Shown piece by piece: positions 1 through 9,252 of a stretch of DNA of 64,000 nucleotides; the first letter of the stretch is position 1, and the number at the start of each line of letters is the position of its first letter. The position numbers were made by a program, and so were the translations under genes. The notes under the pieces are model-generated. The model did no database searches. It was not told where the DNA came from and saw only the letters and a list, made by a program, of their open reading frames with translations. This DNA comes from Rikenella microfusus DSM 15922 (lineage in GTDB: Bacteria; Bacteroidota; Bacteroidia; Bacteroidales; Rikenellaceae): assembly GCF_000427365.1 (NCBI RefSeq), contig NZ_ATXW01000001.1, forward strand, positions 122,295 through 186,294, written 5' to 3'.

Positions 1-2
1 CC

Positions 3-1469
3 CGTGCCGTACGGGTCGGTACGGACGGCCGCCTGTTCAGCCGAACAGCATTCGACAGCCTGAGAAACGACCTTTCGCCTTACGGTATCGAACCCATACC
101 GGCGGACGACCCGTTCGCTGCGATCTGGACCGACCGGCCCGCCTTGCCGCAAGCTCCGGCATCCTTGCTGGACACCACGTACAGCGGCGAAACGGCGAAA
201 AACAAACTGGATCGTATCCGGGCGGCCCAACCCGACGGAGCGGTACGGATCGTCGCCGTGCTGGACGAAATCGCCTGGACGCTCAATATCCGGGGAGGAG
301 ACATCGACTATAATCCACTGGTCATCGGTTATCTGGCTATCGAGCCGGAGCGGGCCGTGCAGTTCGCCGATCCGAACAAATTCCCGCCCGGCGACCGGGA
401 ACGACTGCATCGGGAAGCCGGCACGGAGATACGGCCTTACGAAGCGTTCCCGGAATACCTCGCTTCATTGCAAGGCAGGCCGGTTATCGTCCACCCGAAC
501 GGGTTGGACATGCACCATTGGACGATACTCGAAACCGCCGGGGCGACGATCCTTCCGGAAACGACTCCCCACAGTCTGATCTCGGCTTTCAAAGCGGTCA
601 AGAACTCCGTTGAAATTTGCGGTTTCCGACAGGCGATGGAGAGGGACGGCGTCGCTTTGGTGCGGTTCGAGATGTGGCTCGAACGAACGATAATATCCGG
701 CGGGCGTCCCACCGAACTGGAAATCGCAGCCAAACTGCACGACTTTCGCAGCGCCGGCGACGGTTTTCAGGGGGAAAGTTTCGAAACCATCGCAGGGTAC
801 GGCGACCACGGAGCCATCGTGCATTACAGCGCCACGGAAGAGAGCGACAGGGCGGTGGATACCGACGATTTCCTGCTGATCGACAGCGGCGGCCAATATC
901 CGTACGGCACGACGGACATCACCCGGACGTACCATTTCGGCCGCCCGACCGGAGAACAGAAACGAAACTATACGGCGGTACTGAAAGGAATGATCGACCT
1001 CTGCGCAGCGCGATTCCCCGCGGGCACGCGAGGCGCGCAACTGGACGTGCTGGCGCGGCGCCACCTGTGGAACCTGGGACAGAATTATCTGCACGGGACA
1101 GGACACGGCGTCGGCCATTTCCTGTGCGTCCACGAGGGGCCGCAGTCGATCCGGATGAACGAGAACCCGGTCGTCCTGGAACCCGGCATGGTACAGAGTT
1201 GCGAACCGGGGCTGTACCTGGCCGGGAAATACGGCATCCGCATCGAAAACCTGACTTTAGCGACGGCAGAAGACTGTCCGGAAGGATTCCTGAGGTTCGA
1301 GCCGCTGACGCTGTGCCCGATATCGGTAACCGCTTTGGATACCAAGGCTTTGGAGCAGTCCCAGCGGGAATGGCTGAACCGCTATCACCGGATGGTCTGC
1401 GAACGCCTTTCCCCTTATCTGGAAGCGGACGAACGGCAATGGCTCGAAGAGAAGACCCGCCCCGTTTAG
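3..1469 (+). CDS. Xaa-Pro aminopeptidase (M24B, aminopeptidase P), 5' end outside the window
   Basis: The reading frame is open from base 3, so the gene starts before the window and only the last ~488 codons are seen. The protein removes an N-terminal residue preceding proline, in the cytoplasm, with a two-metal centre. The visible part holds the end of a creatinase-like N-terminal domain followed by the pita-bread catalytic domain. Expected metal ligands are present: the Asp of LLIDSGG, the Asp of TTDITRT, the His of HGTGHGVGH, the Glu of SCEPG and the Glu of IRIEN. A C-terminal extension of the type seen in Bacteroidota PepP proteins (WLNRYHRMV onwards) is intact. The lipocalin gene follows 51 bp downstream in the same direction. 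Family assignment is secure; the exact substrate range is not. Confidence 0.93.
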   Translation, partial: RAVRVGTDGRLFSRTAFDSLRNDLSPYGIEPIPADDPFAAIWTDRPALPQAPASLLDTTYSGETAKNKLDRIRAAQPDGAVRIVAVLDEIAWTLNIRGGDIDYNPLVIGYLAIEPERAVQFADPNKFPPGDRERLHREAGTEIRPYEAFPEYLASLQGRPVIVHPNGLDMHHWTILETAGATILPETTPHSLISAFKAVKNSVEICGFRQAMERDGVALVRFEMWLERTIISGGRPTELEIAAKLHDFRSAGDGFQGESFETIAGYGDHGAIVHYSATEESDRAVDTDDFLLIDSGGQYPYGTTDITRTYHFGRPTGEQKRNYTAVLKGMIDLCAARFPAGTRGAQLDVLARRHLWNLGQNYLHGTGHGVGHFLCVHEGPQSIRMNENPVVLEPGMVQSCEPGLYLAGKYGIRIENLTLATAEDCPEGFLRFEPLTLCPISVTALDTKALEQSQREWLNRYHRMVCERLSPYLEADERQWLEEKTRPV

Positions 1470-1520
1470 GCACGGTTGTTGATTGTTTCATTATCCAGTC
1501 ATTCACACTAAAACAACTCG

Positions 1521-2003
1521 ATGATGGAACAAGATACGATCCAAAACTTCGACCTAAAAAGATACCTGGGAAAATGGTACGAAATAGCCCGGCTCGACAA
1601 TCGCTTCGAACGCGGACTGTACGCCGTGACCGCCGAATATTCGATGCGCAGGGACGGAAAGGTGAGGGTAGTCAACAGCGGCCGCAGAGGCGCTCCGGAC
1701 GGCCCGGTATCCAGAGCGGAAGGTAAAGCCAAACCGGGCGCTCCGGACGATCCCCGGAAACCGGGATTCCTGAAAGTCTCCTTTTTCTGGATTTTCTACT
1801 CGCCGTATTACATTCTGGAAATCGATCCGGACTATCAATACGTACTGGTCGGCGGAAAAAACCGGAAATACCTGTGGATCCTCTCCCGTAAACCGACCCT
1901 GCCGCAGGACATCACCCGACGGCTGATCGACAAAGCCCGGCAATCGGGGTTCGATACCTCCGGCCTCCTGTTCACCGAACAGAGCGAACGTACCGTTTAC
2001 TAA
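1521..2003 (+). CDS. lipocalin family protein (Blc/apolipoprotein D type)
   Basis: A 160-residue beta-barrel protein expected to bind small hydrophobic ligands or lipids. The lipocalin signature GKWYEIARLDNRFERG is at residues ~16-32, and the second conserved strand region YVLVGGKNRKYLWILSR lies near residue 115, as in bacterial Blc. Unlike E. coli Blc there is no lipoprotein signal peptide: the sequence starts directly with a hydrophilic MMEQDTIQNF. As written the protein would be cytoplasmic unless a start further upstream is used; none with a signal is visible. Two consecutive ATGs at 1521 and 1524 can both serve. It ends just before a strong hairpin at 2005. Confidence 0.9.
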   Translation: MMEQDTIQNFDLKRYLGKWYEIARLDNRFERGLYAVTAEYSMRRDGKVRVVNSGRRGAPDGPVSRAEGKAKPGAPDDPRKPGFLKVSFFWIFYSPYYILEIDPDYQYVLVGGKNRKYLWILSRKPTLPQDITRRLIDKARQSGFDTSGLLFTEQSERTVY

Positions 2004-2004
2004 G

Positions 2005-2042
2005 ACAAAACGTCCGGCAGAATTATCTGCCGGATGTTTTGT
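2005..2042. terminator. hairpin terminator between lipocalin and nadD
   Basis: A 16-bp stem (ACAAAACGTCCGGCAG pairing with CTGCCGGATGTTTTGT, one mismatch) closes over a 6-base loop immediately after the lipocalin stop. The A-rich and T-rich flanks allow it to stop transcription from either side, so it separates the rightward lipocalin from the leftward nadD operon. Confidence 0.85.
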
Positions 2043-2107
2043 ATATAGTGGAACCGTTCCTCGCTTCCGACGACCGATTCGCCCTTTCCTGCTCCGCGAA
2101 AACCCGG

Positions 2108-2908
2108 TTACGGGTTATAAATATCGAAATTCCGGAAATTGAAAATGGCCTCCGTCATTTCCCGCATCTGCCGGGCTGCCGTATGGCCCGGATCGATTTC
2201 CAAGGCCCGGTTGAAATCGTTGGCGGCCTTTCCGAAATCGTTATTCCGATAATACAGCCGGCCGCGCTCGAAATAATAATCGGCCGTTTCGGGCTTTTCG
2301 GCAATCAGTTCCGTCCACTGTTCGATCGTTCTCATGGCGTACAGTTTTTTAGCCCGGATATAGTCCGAGACCGATTGCGGCACCACTCCGATCTCCAAAG
2401 GCGCACCTTCCGCCACGCTCTTCCGCACGGAAGTAGAGTCGATTCCGTACATCGGCGCATTCGCCATTTCCGGAGAAGCCTCGCCGCTGTTTCTCGGATA
2501 AATCAAGAACCGTACCATACGCCGCAACTCGTCCGAACGGTACCACCGGGGCAACTGATCGGCTATATCGCTGCCGGCCAAAATGATAAACTCCGCTCCG
2601 GGATACGATTCCCGCAAATATTCGACCGTATGGATCGTATAGGAAGGGCGGGGAAGGGCAGCTTCCGCGTCGCAGGCCCGGAGCCGCGGATCGCCGATCT
2701 CTGCCAACGCCAGGCGAACCATCGCCAGACGGTCTTCGAAAGGAGCCAAATCCGCAGCATCCTTGAAAGGATTCCGAGGCGAAACCACCAGCCAGACCTC
2801 CTCCGCCAGATCCTGCGCCAACACATACCGGGCCACGGCCAGATGGCCGCAATGGACCGGATTGAACGATCCCATCAACAAAGCCACCCGTTTCCGTCCC
2901 TCCTGCAT
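2108..2908 (-). CDS. nadD: nicotinate-nucleotide adenylyltransferase with C-terminal TPR extension
   Basis: Transfers AMP from ATP to nicotinate mononucleotide in NAD synthesis. The nucleotidyltransferase HxGH-type motif is in GSFNPVHCGHL near the N-terminus, and the second motif appears as GIDSTSVRKSV (ISSTxIR type). The catalytic domain ends near residue 190 (VSDYIRAKKLY), the usual length of NadD. A further ~75 residues follow with a tetratricopeptide pattern (YYFERGRLYYRNNDFGKAANDFNRALEIDP), a fusion not found in classical NadD. I chose the ATG at 2908; a TTG two codons earlier is also open. It is the last gene of the leftward MATE-yicC-gmk-nadD operon, 8 bp after gmk. nadB, for an earlier NAD step, is at 37480-39054. 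Confidence 0.92.
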   Translation of the reverse strand: MQEGRKRVALLMGSFNPVHCGHLAVARYVLAQDLAEEVWLVVSPRNPFKDAADLAPFEDRLAMVRLALAEIGDPRLRACDAEAALPRPSYTIHTVEYLRESYPGAEFIILAGSDIADQLPRWYRSDELRRMVRFLIYPRNSGEASPEMANAPMYGIDSTSVRKSVAEGAPLEIGVVPQSVSDYIRAKKLYAMRTIEQWTELIAEKPETADYYFERGRLYYRNNDFGKAANDFNRALEIDPGHTAARQMREMTEAIFNFRNFDIYNP

Positions 2909-2916
2909 GCCCAAGC

Positions 2917-3483
2917 CTATTCGTGTCCCAGAAAATCCCCGACTGCCAGCACCGCTTCGGCATAGGCCGTTTCGAGGTCGTCATTGACAATCACCCGGTC
3001 GAACCGTTCGGCGTAACCGATCTCCTGCTCCGCTTTGGCCAGCCGGCGTTCGATCGCCTCCGGAGAGTCGGTGCCGCGCCCTTCGAGCCGCAACCGGAGT
3101 TCGGCCACGGACGGCGGCATGATGAAAACCGAAAGCGCCTGTTCGCCGAACAGTTTTTTGATATTCAGCGCACCGACCACGTCCACGTCGAACACGACCA
3201 CGTGCCCGCGGTCCCATATACGGTCGATCTCGGCCTTCAAAGTCCCGTAACAGGTACCCTTGTAAACCTCTTCCCACTCGACGAACTCTCCCTGCTCGAC
3301 GCGGGCCGCGAATTCCGCCGCATCCATGAAATAATAATCCACCCCGTCCCGTTCCTCGCCCCGCGGCGCGCGCGAAGTCGCCGAAATGGAAAACTCCAAT
3401 TCCGGAAAATGCTTCAACAGATGCTTGACGATGGTCGTCTTACCCGAACCCGAAGGCGCCGAAAATATCAATACCTTGCCCAT
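2917..3483 (-). CDS. gmk: guanylate kinase
   Basis: Phosphorylates GMP to GDP with ATP. The 188-residue protein starts with the P-loop APSGSGKTTIV (residues ~9-19), followed by the GMP-binding region with SATSRAPRGEERDGVDYYF, matching the conserved TTRxPRxGE-DGxxYxF pattern, and FVEWEEVYKGTCYGT. Its length is normal for Gmk. It is 9 bp downstream of yicC and 8 bp upstream of nadD, the gmk-nadD arrangement often seen in Bacteroidales. Confidence 0.97.
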   Translation of the reverse strand: MGKVLIFSAPSGSGKTTIVKHLLKHFPELEFSISATSRAPRGEERDGVDYYFMDAAEFAARVEQGEFVEWEEVYKGTCYGTLKAEIDRIWDRGHVVVFDVDVVGALNIKKLFGEQALSVFIMPPSVAELRLRLEGRGTDSPEAIERRLAKAEQEIGYAERFDRVIVNDDLETAYAEAVLAVGDFLGHE

Positions 3484-3492
3484 GAACCGATC

Positions 3493-4371
3493 TTATAAAA
3501 GATTGAGTAACTGTTCCTTGATCTTTTCCAACTCGTCTTTCATCCTTACCACGATTTTCTGTATCCCGGCATGGTTGGCCTTCGATCCGGTCGTGTTGAT
3601 TTCGCGGCCGATCTCCTGGGCGATGAACCCCAGCTTACGCCCTACGCCCTCCGATTCGCCCGCTACGGTACGGAAATAATCGCAGTGCTGTTTGAGCCGC
3701 ACCTTCTCCTCCGTAATGTCGAACTTTTCGAGGTAATAAATGATTTCCTGTTCGAACCGGTTATTGTCCACATTGACCTGCAAGGCTTTGAGGTTGTCCA
3801 TCAGCCGCGTGCGTACCGTCTCGATCCGTTCCCCTTCCAACGGCACGATCTGCGCCGCCAGTTCCTGAATCGTATCGATCCTTTTCAACAGATCGCCGAT
3901 CAGCACCGCCCCTTCCTGCAAACGGAACTGATTCAGGTTATCCACCGCTTCGTCCACTGCTTCCGCAAGGGCCTTCCACTCTTCGTCGCCGATCGCCACC
4001 GTTTCCGTCTGCATCACCTCCGGCAGACGCAGCACCGTCGTCATCAGCGGCTCGGCGCCATTACGATCCCCCAACTCCCGCTGCAATTCGACCAACTGCG
4101 CATAATAGGCCTTGAACAACTCCTTATTGATCGTCCCCCCGGCTGTTTTCGCCCCGCCGACATTTTCCACCGACACGAACAGATCCACTTTGCCGCGTCC
4201 CAGAGCCTTGCCCACCGTATTGCGTATCTCATACTCCTTTTCCCGGTAAATGGAAGGGATACGGGCCGAAAGGTCCAGCTGTTTGCTGTTCAGGCTCTTG
4301 ATTTCGACGGTTATCTTACGCTGGTCGGTATGCCGTTCGGCACGCCCGTAGCCGGTCATCGATTTGATCAT
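3493..4371 (-). CDS. YicC family endoribonuclease
   Basis: A 292-residue protein matching YicC along its whole length: MIKSMTGYGRAE at the N-terminus, EIKSLNSKQLD, and the conserved C-terminal segment IAQEIGREINTTGSKANHAGIQKIVVRMKDELEKIKEQLLNL. Family members in E. coli and Bacillus cleave RNA. The start overlaps the MATE stop by 4 bp (ATGA), which implies translational coupling. The association yicC-gmk is common in bacteria. Confidence 0.94.
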   Translation of the reverse strand: MIKSMTGYGRAERHTDQRKITVEIKSLNSKQLDLSARIPSIYREKEYEIRNTVGKALGRGKVDLFVSVENVGGAKTAGGTINKELFKAYYAQLVELQRELGDRNGAEPLMTTVLRLPEVMQTETVAIGDEEWKALAEAVDEAVDNLNQFRLQEGAVLIGDLLKRIDTIQELAAQIVPLEGERIETVRTRLMDNLKALQVNVDNNRFEQEIIYYLEKFDITEEKVRLKQHCDYFRTVAGESEGVGRKLGFIAQEIGREINTTGSKANHAGIQKIVVRMKDELEKIKEQLLNLL

Positions 4372-5729
4372 GATTCGGATGCTTGTTTCTTTTTATTTTT
4401 AGCAAAGATAGAGTGATTTTCCCATTTCCCGCTCCGGTAATAGCCGTAAGCGATCGCCAGCCCCACGCTCCAGCCCACCGGCACCGACCACCAGATGCCC
4501 CGTTCGCCGATCAGCCTCGAAAGCCACATCGCCGCGGGAATACGCACCGCCCACAGCGACAACAACGTCGAAAACATCGGGAAAATAACCGCCCCCGCTC
4601 CGCGCAGCATCCCGTTAATGACGAACATGGCGCTGAATATCAGATAAAACAGGCTGACGATCACCAGATATTCGGCCCCGACGCGGATCACGTCGGGATC
4701 GGTCGTGAAAATCCGCAATATGTCCGGCCCGAACAACACGATCACGGCCGTAATCGCCATACAGGTCAGGGAAGAGTAGAGCAGCGTCATTTTCAGCCCC
4801 CGACGCACCCGGTCCATCCGTCCCGCCCCCACGTTCTGGCCCGTAAAACTGGTCAGCGCCATCGCGAAATTCATCGACGGAATCACCGCCAGATTATCCA
4901 CCCGTATCGCCGCGCTGTACCCTGCGATCACGTCCGTCCCCCAACCGTTCACGATCCCCATCAGGGCCACCATCCCGAACGCCACGAACGACTGTTGCAC
5001 GCCGGTCGGCAAGCCGTAATTGATGCACTGCCGGAAAATCTTGCGGTCGAACCGCAATTTCAGCAAATCGATATGGAAAATAGACTTCCCGGCATTGATA
5101 TACCAGATCGCGGCGAAATAAGCCGTCCCCTGCGCGATGACCGTCGCCCAGGCGGCCCCGGCCACTCCCCATCCGAATACCAGTATGAACAGCAAATCCA
5201 GTCCCACGTTGAGCACAGCGGACATCAGCAGGAAATAGAGCGGCGTTTTCGAGTCGCCCACGCCCCGCAGAATAGCAGCCACCGTATTGAAACCGAACAG
5301 CAGGAACACCCCGCCCAGATAAATACGCAGATAGACCGAAGCCAACGGTATCAACGACTCCGGCAACGCGATCAGCCGGAAAATCTCCTCGCTGAAAAAA
5401 AGCCCCACCAGCGCAATAACGACGCCGGCCCCGACCAGGAAAATATGCAGCGTATCGCTCGTGAGCCTCACCTTGTCGTATTGTTTGGCTCCGAAATACT
5501 GCGAAATGACCACGCTGGCCCCGCTGCCGACCCCGATCACCAAAGCCACCACCGCAAAAATCACAGGCATGCTGGCCCCCACCGCCGCCAACGCCTCTTT
5601 GCCCAGATAACGCCCTACCACCGCGCTGTCCACGATCTGGTAAAGCTGCATGACGAAATTGCCCAGAATAATGGGCAACGAAAAAAGGATGATCTGCCGC
5701 CCGACGGGGCCTGAGGTAAAATCTTTCAT
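4368..5729 (-). CDS. MATE family efflux transporter
   Basis: A 453-residue membrane protein with twelve predicted transmembrane segments in two similar halves, opening with GPVGRQIILFSLPIILGNFVMQLYQIVDSAVVGRYLG, the typical NorM/DinF-like first helix. It would export cationic drugs or metabolites in exchange for Na+ or H+. It is the first gene of the leftward operon with yicC, gmk and nadD. A near-consensus -7 box (GAATTTTG, one mismatch to TAnnTTTG) lies on the minus strand upstream of its start. The substrate cannot be inferred from the sequence. Confidence 0.93.
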   Translation of the reverse strand: MKDFTSGPVGRQIILFSLPIILGNFVMQLYQIVDSAVVGRYLGKEALAAVGASMPVIFAVVALVIGVGSGASVVISQYFGAKQYDKVRLTSDTLHIFLVGAGVVIALVGLFFSEEIFRLIALPESLIPLASVYLRIYLGGVFLLFGFNTVAAILRGVGDSKTPLYFLLMSAVLNVGLDLLFILVFGWGVAGAAWATVIAQGTAYFAAIWYINAGKSIFHIDLLKLRFDRKIFRQCINYGLPTGVQQSFVAFGMVALMGIVNGWGTDVIAGYSAAIRVDNLAVIPSMNFAMALTSFTGQNVGAGRMDRVRRGLKMTLLYSSLTCMAITAVIVLFGPDILRIFTTDPDVIRVGAEYLVIVSLFYLIFSAMFVINGMLRGAGAVIFPMFSTLLSLWAVRIPAAMWLSRLIGERGIWWSVPVGWSVGLAIAYGYYRSGKWENHSIFAKNKKKQASES

Positions 5730-5858
5730 ATCCTATCGACGAACAAAATTCGCAAAAAATTTCATTCCTGAAGAATTTTTCCGATATTTGGTAGCCGCTC
5801 CCGACACCGGTAAAGCGGACTTCCCGATTATCAGGCAACGAATCCAATCGCATCGAAT

Positions 5859-6935
5859 ATGAAAAAACACAACTTTTCCGCAGGGCCTTCCATCCTGCCC
5901 CGCGTAGCGGTCGAAAACGCCGCCAAAGCCGTCCTGGACCTGAACGGCATCGGACTTTCGGTACTCGAAATCTCGCACCGCACCAAAGACTTCGAAGAGG
6001 TGCTCGACGAAGCGGTGGCGCTGTTCAAAGAACTGCTGCACATTCCCGAAGGGTACAGCGTGCTGTTCCTCGGCGGCGGGGCCAGCATGCAGTTTTGCAT
6101 GGTGCCTTTCAACCTGCTGGAAAAGAAAGCCGGATACATCAATACCGGCGTATGGGCCAAAAAAGCCATGAAAGAGGCCAAACTCTTCGGCGAGGTGGAG
6201 ACCGTCGCCTCTTCGGAAGACCGGAATTTTTCGTACATCCCCAAAGGGTACGCGATCCCTTCCGACCTGGACTACCTCCATATCACGACCAACAACACCA
6301 TTTTCGGGACCGAATACAAAACCGACATCGACTCGCCGGTAACGCTGGTGGCCGACATGTCGTCCGACATCCTGTCGCGGCCGGTGGACGTATCGAAATA
6401 CGGCCTGATCTACGGCGGGGCGCAGAAAAACCTGGGGCCGGCCGGCGTTACGTTCGTAATCGTGCGCGACGACATTCTGGGGAAAGTATCGCGAGCGATC
6501 CCCAGCATGCTCGACTACCGCACCCACGTGGCGGGCGGTTCGATGTTCAATACGCCGCCCGTATTCCCGATCTACGTCGTGCGCGAGACCCTCAGATGGC
6601 TCAAGTCGATCGGCGGCGTGCCGGCCGTGCAGAAACTCAACGAGGAAAAGGCGGCCATCCTTTACGACGAAATCGACCGCAACCCGATGTTCGTGGGAAC
6701 GGCGCAGCGGGAAGACCGTTCGCTGATGAACGTCTGCTTCGTATACAGCGACGAATATAAGGATATGGACACCGCCGAATTCGTGAACTTCGCCAAAGAA
6801 CGCGGCATGGTCGGCATCAAAGGGCACCGCTTGGTGGGCGGCTTCCGCGCTTCGATCTACAACGCGATGCCGAAAGAGAGCGTACAGGCCCTGGTGGACT
6901 GCATGCGGGAATTCGAAAAACAATATGCAAAATAA
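5859..6935 (+). CDS. serC: phosphoserine aminotransferase
   Basis: Converts 3-phosphohydroxypyruvate and glutamate to phosphoserine and 2-oxoglutarate (serine synthesis; can also act in pyridoxal phosphate synthesis). The 358-residue protein begins [14 protein letters not shown], the standard SerC opening, has the glycine-rich [11 protein letters not shown], and carries the PLP lysine in [12 protein letters not shown]. The C-terminal [21 protein letters not shown] binds the substrate phosphate. serA follows after 6 bp, so the two steps are co-transcribed. A weak -7 box (GATATTTG) lies about 75 bp upstream. Confidence 0.97.
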   Translation: MKKHNFSAGPSILPRVAVENAAKAVLDLNGIGLSVLEISHRTKDFEEVLDEAVALFKELLHIPEGYSVLFLGGGASMQFCMVPFNLLEKKAGYINTGVWAKKAMKEAKLFGEVETVASSEDRNFSYIPKGYAIPSDLDYLHITTNNTIFGTEYKTDIDSPVTLVADMSSDILSRPVDVSKYGLIYGGAQKNLGPAGVTFVIVRDDILGKVSRAIPSMLDYRTHVAGGSMFNTPPVFPIYVVRETLRWLKSIGGVPAVQKLNEEKAAILYDEIDRNPMFVGTAQREDRSLMNVCFVYSDEYKDMDTAEFVNFAKERGMVGIKGHRLVGGFRASIYNAMPKESVQALVDCMREFEKQYAK

Positions 6936-6941
6936 CCGGTT

Positions 6942-7865
6942 ATGAAAATATTGGTAGCGACCGAAAAGCCCTTTTCCAAACAGGCGACGGACGGCATTGC
7001 GGCCATCGCCCGCGAAGCGGGGTACGAATGCGCTCTGCTGGAAAAATATACCTCGGCCGAAGAGCTGAAAGCGGCCGTAGCGGACACGGACGCCCTGATC
7101 GTCCGGTCGGATAAAGTCACCGCGGAGGTGATCGCCGCCGCGCCGAAACTCAAAATCGTAGTCCGTGCCGGAGCCGGTTACGACAACCTCGACCTGGCCG
7201 CCTGCACCGCCCGCGGCATCGTGGCGATGAATACGCCCGGCCAAAATTCGAACGCCGTGGCCGAACTGGCCCTCGCGATGATGATTTTCATGGCCCGCAA
7301 CCAGTTTACACCGGGTACGGGAACCGAAATCAGCGGGAAAAGGCTGGGTATCCACGCCTACGGGAATGTCGGTCGGATCGTGGCCCGATACGGCAAAGCG
7401 CTGGGGATGGAAGTGTCGGCTTACGACCCGTTCATTACCGACCCGGAAGTTTTCGCCAAAGACGGGGTAAACATGGTCTCCTCAGTGGAAGAACTCTACC
7501 GGCACAGCGATTACCTTTCGCTCCACATCCCGGCCACGCCGCAAACCAGAAACTCGATCGGTTACGACCTGCTGACATCGATGCCCCAGGGTGGTACCCT
7601 GGTGAATACGGCACGCAAGGAGGTGATCGACGAGGCGGGGCTGGCCGAAGCGCTGACGGAACGGCCCGACCTGAAATACATCACCGACATCGCCCCCGAC
7701 ACGGCCGCGGAACTGAGCGGAAAATTCGGCAAACGATTCTTCGCCACTCCGAAGAAGATGGGCGCCGAAACGGCGGAAGCCAACGTCAATGCCGGGTTGG
7801 CCGCCGCGCGGCAGATCGTCGCCTACTTCAAAGAGGGAATCACCAATTTTCAAGTAAACAAATAG
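6942..7865 (+). CDS. serA: short-form D-3-phosphoglycerate dehydrogenase
   Basis: Oxidises 3-phosphoglycerate with NAD+, the first serine step. It has 307 residues and no ACT domain, so the classical serine feedback domain is missing. The Rossmann segment GIHAYGNVGR and the catalytic Arg/Glu region (NTARKEVIDEAGL, TDIAPDTAAEL) are clear. The usual catalytic histidine of the TPHxGAxT motif is a lysine here (ATPKKMGAETAEA). The same His-to-Lys change is known from Bacteroides-like and Entamoeba enzymes, so this is a family trait, not decay. Co-transcribed with serC and the DUF1015 gene (4 bp gap). Confidence 0.95.
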   Translation: MKILVATEKPFSKQATDGIAAIAREAGYECALLEKYTSAEELKAAVADTDALIVRSDKVTAEVIAAAPKLKIVVRAGAGYDNLDLAACTARGIVAMNTPGQNSNAVAELALAMMIFMARNQFTPGTGTEISGKRLGIHAYGNVGRIVARYGKALGMEVSAYDPFITDPEVFAKDGVNMVSSVEELYRHSDYLSLHIPATPQTRNSIGYDLLTSMPQGGTLVNTARKEVIDEAGLAEALTERPDLKYITDIAPDTAAELSGKFGKRFFATPKKMGAETAEANVNAGLAAARQIVAYFKEGITNFQVNK

Positions 7866-7869
7866 CCCG

Positions 7870-9129
7870 ATGGTCAAGATAAAACCGTTCAAAGGCATCC
7901 GACCGCCGGCGCCTCTGGCCAAAGAGGTCGCCTCCCGCCCGTACGACGTGCTGAACTCGGCCGAGGCGAAAGCGGAAGCCGGAGAAAAATCGTTGCTGCA
8001 CATCATCAAACCGGAAATCGATTTCGCCCCGATCATCGACGAGCACTCCGCCGAGGCTTACGACCGGGCCGTCGCCAACTTCAAACGATGGAAATCGAAC
8101 GGCTGGTTAGTGCAGGATAACGAAGAACATTATTACGTCTATGCCCAGACCATGGGCGGCCGCACTCAGTACGGGCTGGTCGCGGCCTGCCATTTCCAGG
8201 ACTACGCGGACGGCAAAATCAAAAAACACGAACTGACGCGGCCCGACAAAGAGGAAGACCGCATGATCCACGTCCGCAACCAGAACGCCAATATCGAGCC
8301 GGTGTTTTTCGCCTATCCCGCAGACAGGGAGATGGACGCCCTGATCCGGCATGTCGTCGAGTCCCAAACCCCGGAATACGATTTTACGGCAGACGGCGAC
8401 GGATTCGGACACAAGTTCTGGGTCATCGACCACCCGGATACGATTGCCCGGATCACTGAAATCTTTTCGAAGATTCCGGCACTGTATGTGGCAGACGGAC
8501 ATCACCGCACCGCAGCGGCGGCCCGCGTAGGCGCCGAGAAAAAAGAAGCGCTGCTCCGCTCCGGCGGGACATACACGGGAAACGAGGAGTTCAACTACTT
8601 CCTGGCCGTCATCTTCCCCGACGACCAGCTGAAAATCATCGACTACAACCGCGTGGTGAAAGACCTGAACGGACTGACTCCCGCCCGGCTCGTCGCCGCG
8701 CTCGAAAAGGATTTCGTCGTGACCCCCAAAGGGACGGCCATCCACAAACCCGCCCGCCTGCACGACTTCTCGATGTATCTGGCAGGGCAGTGGTACGACC
8801 TTCAGGCCCGGCCCGGCACCTATGACGACACCGATCCCATCGGCGTGCTGGACGTCACGATCCTGTCGAATCTGGTTTTGGACAAACTGCTCGGAATCAA
8901 AGACCTGCGCACCGATAAGCGCATCGATTTCGTAGGAGGGATACGCGGCCTTCAGGAACTGGCCGACCGTGTGGACAGCGGCGAGATGGCCGTGGCGTTC
9001 GCCCTCTATCCGGTGTCTATGAAGCAGTTGATCGACATCGCCGACACGGGCAACATCATGCCGCCCAAAACCACCTGGTTCGAACCGAAACTACGCTCCG
9101 GACTGGTGATTCATTCTCTGGATGAATAG
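7870..9129 (+). CDS. DUF1015 domain-containing protein
   Basis: A 419-residue soluble protein that matches DUF1015 along its length: it opens with KIKPFKGIRPPAPLAKEVASRPYDVLN and holds the conserved YVADGHHRTAAAARV near residue 205. The biochemical role of the family is unknown. It sits directly behind serC-serA with a 4-bp gap and ends before a terminator, so it is part of the serine operon. This linkage recurs in anaerobes and suggests a role around serine or phosphoglycerate metabolism, which is inference only. Confidence 0.93.
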   Translation: MVKIKPFKGIRPPAPLAKEVASRPYDVLNSAEAKAEAGEKSLLHIIKPEIDFAPIIDEHSAEAYDRAVANFKRWKSNGWLVQDNEEHYYVYAQTMGGRTQYGLVAACHFQDYADGKIKKHELTRPDKEEDRMIHVRNQNANIEPVFFAYPADREMDALIRHVVESQTPEYDFTADGDGFGHKFWVIDHPDTIARITEIFSKIPALYVADGHHRTAAAARVGAEKKEALLRSGGTYTGNEEFNYFLAVIFPDDQLKIIDYNRVVKDLNGLTPARLVAALEKDFVVTPKGTAIHKPARLHDFSMYLAGQWYDLQARPGTYDDTDPIGVLDVTILSNLVLDKLLGIKDLRTDKRIDFVGGIRGLQELADRVDSGEMAVAFALYPVSMKQLIDIADTGNIMPPKTTWFEPKLRSGLVIHSLDE

Positions 9130-9158
9130 TCGCTGGGATTCGATCCAAACAAGCGCAC

Positions 9159-9193
9159 AAGAAAGAGAGTAACAGACAGTTACTCTCTTTCTT
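9159..9193 (+). terminator. terminator of the serC-serA-DUF1015 operon
   Basis: A 15-bp perfect stem (AAGAAAGAGAGTAAC with GTTACTCTCTTTCTT) over a 5-base loop, starting 30 bp after the DUF1015 stop and ending in a T-rich arm. Confidence 0.85.
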
Positions 9194-9252
9194 CATATAT
9201 TGGATGCCGTATGGGAAATCCAAAATTATTTCGTTTTCGCAATAGATCGGAA

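Noticed and set aside
5733..7355. 540-codon leftward open frame opposite serC and serA
   Set aside because: Composition is that of an antisense shadow (rich in Arg, His, Val, Gly); serC and serA are certain on the other strand. The same holds for long antisense frames at 9763-11442, 12229-14352 and 14563-16029.
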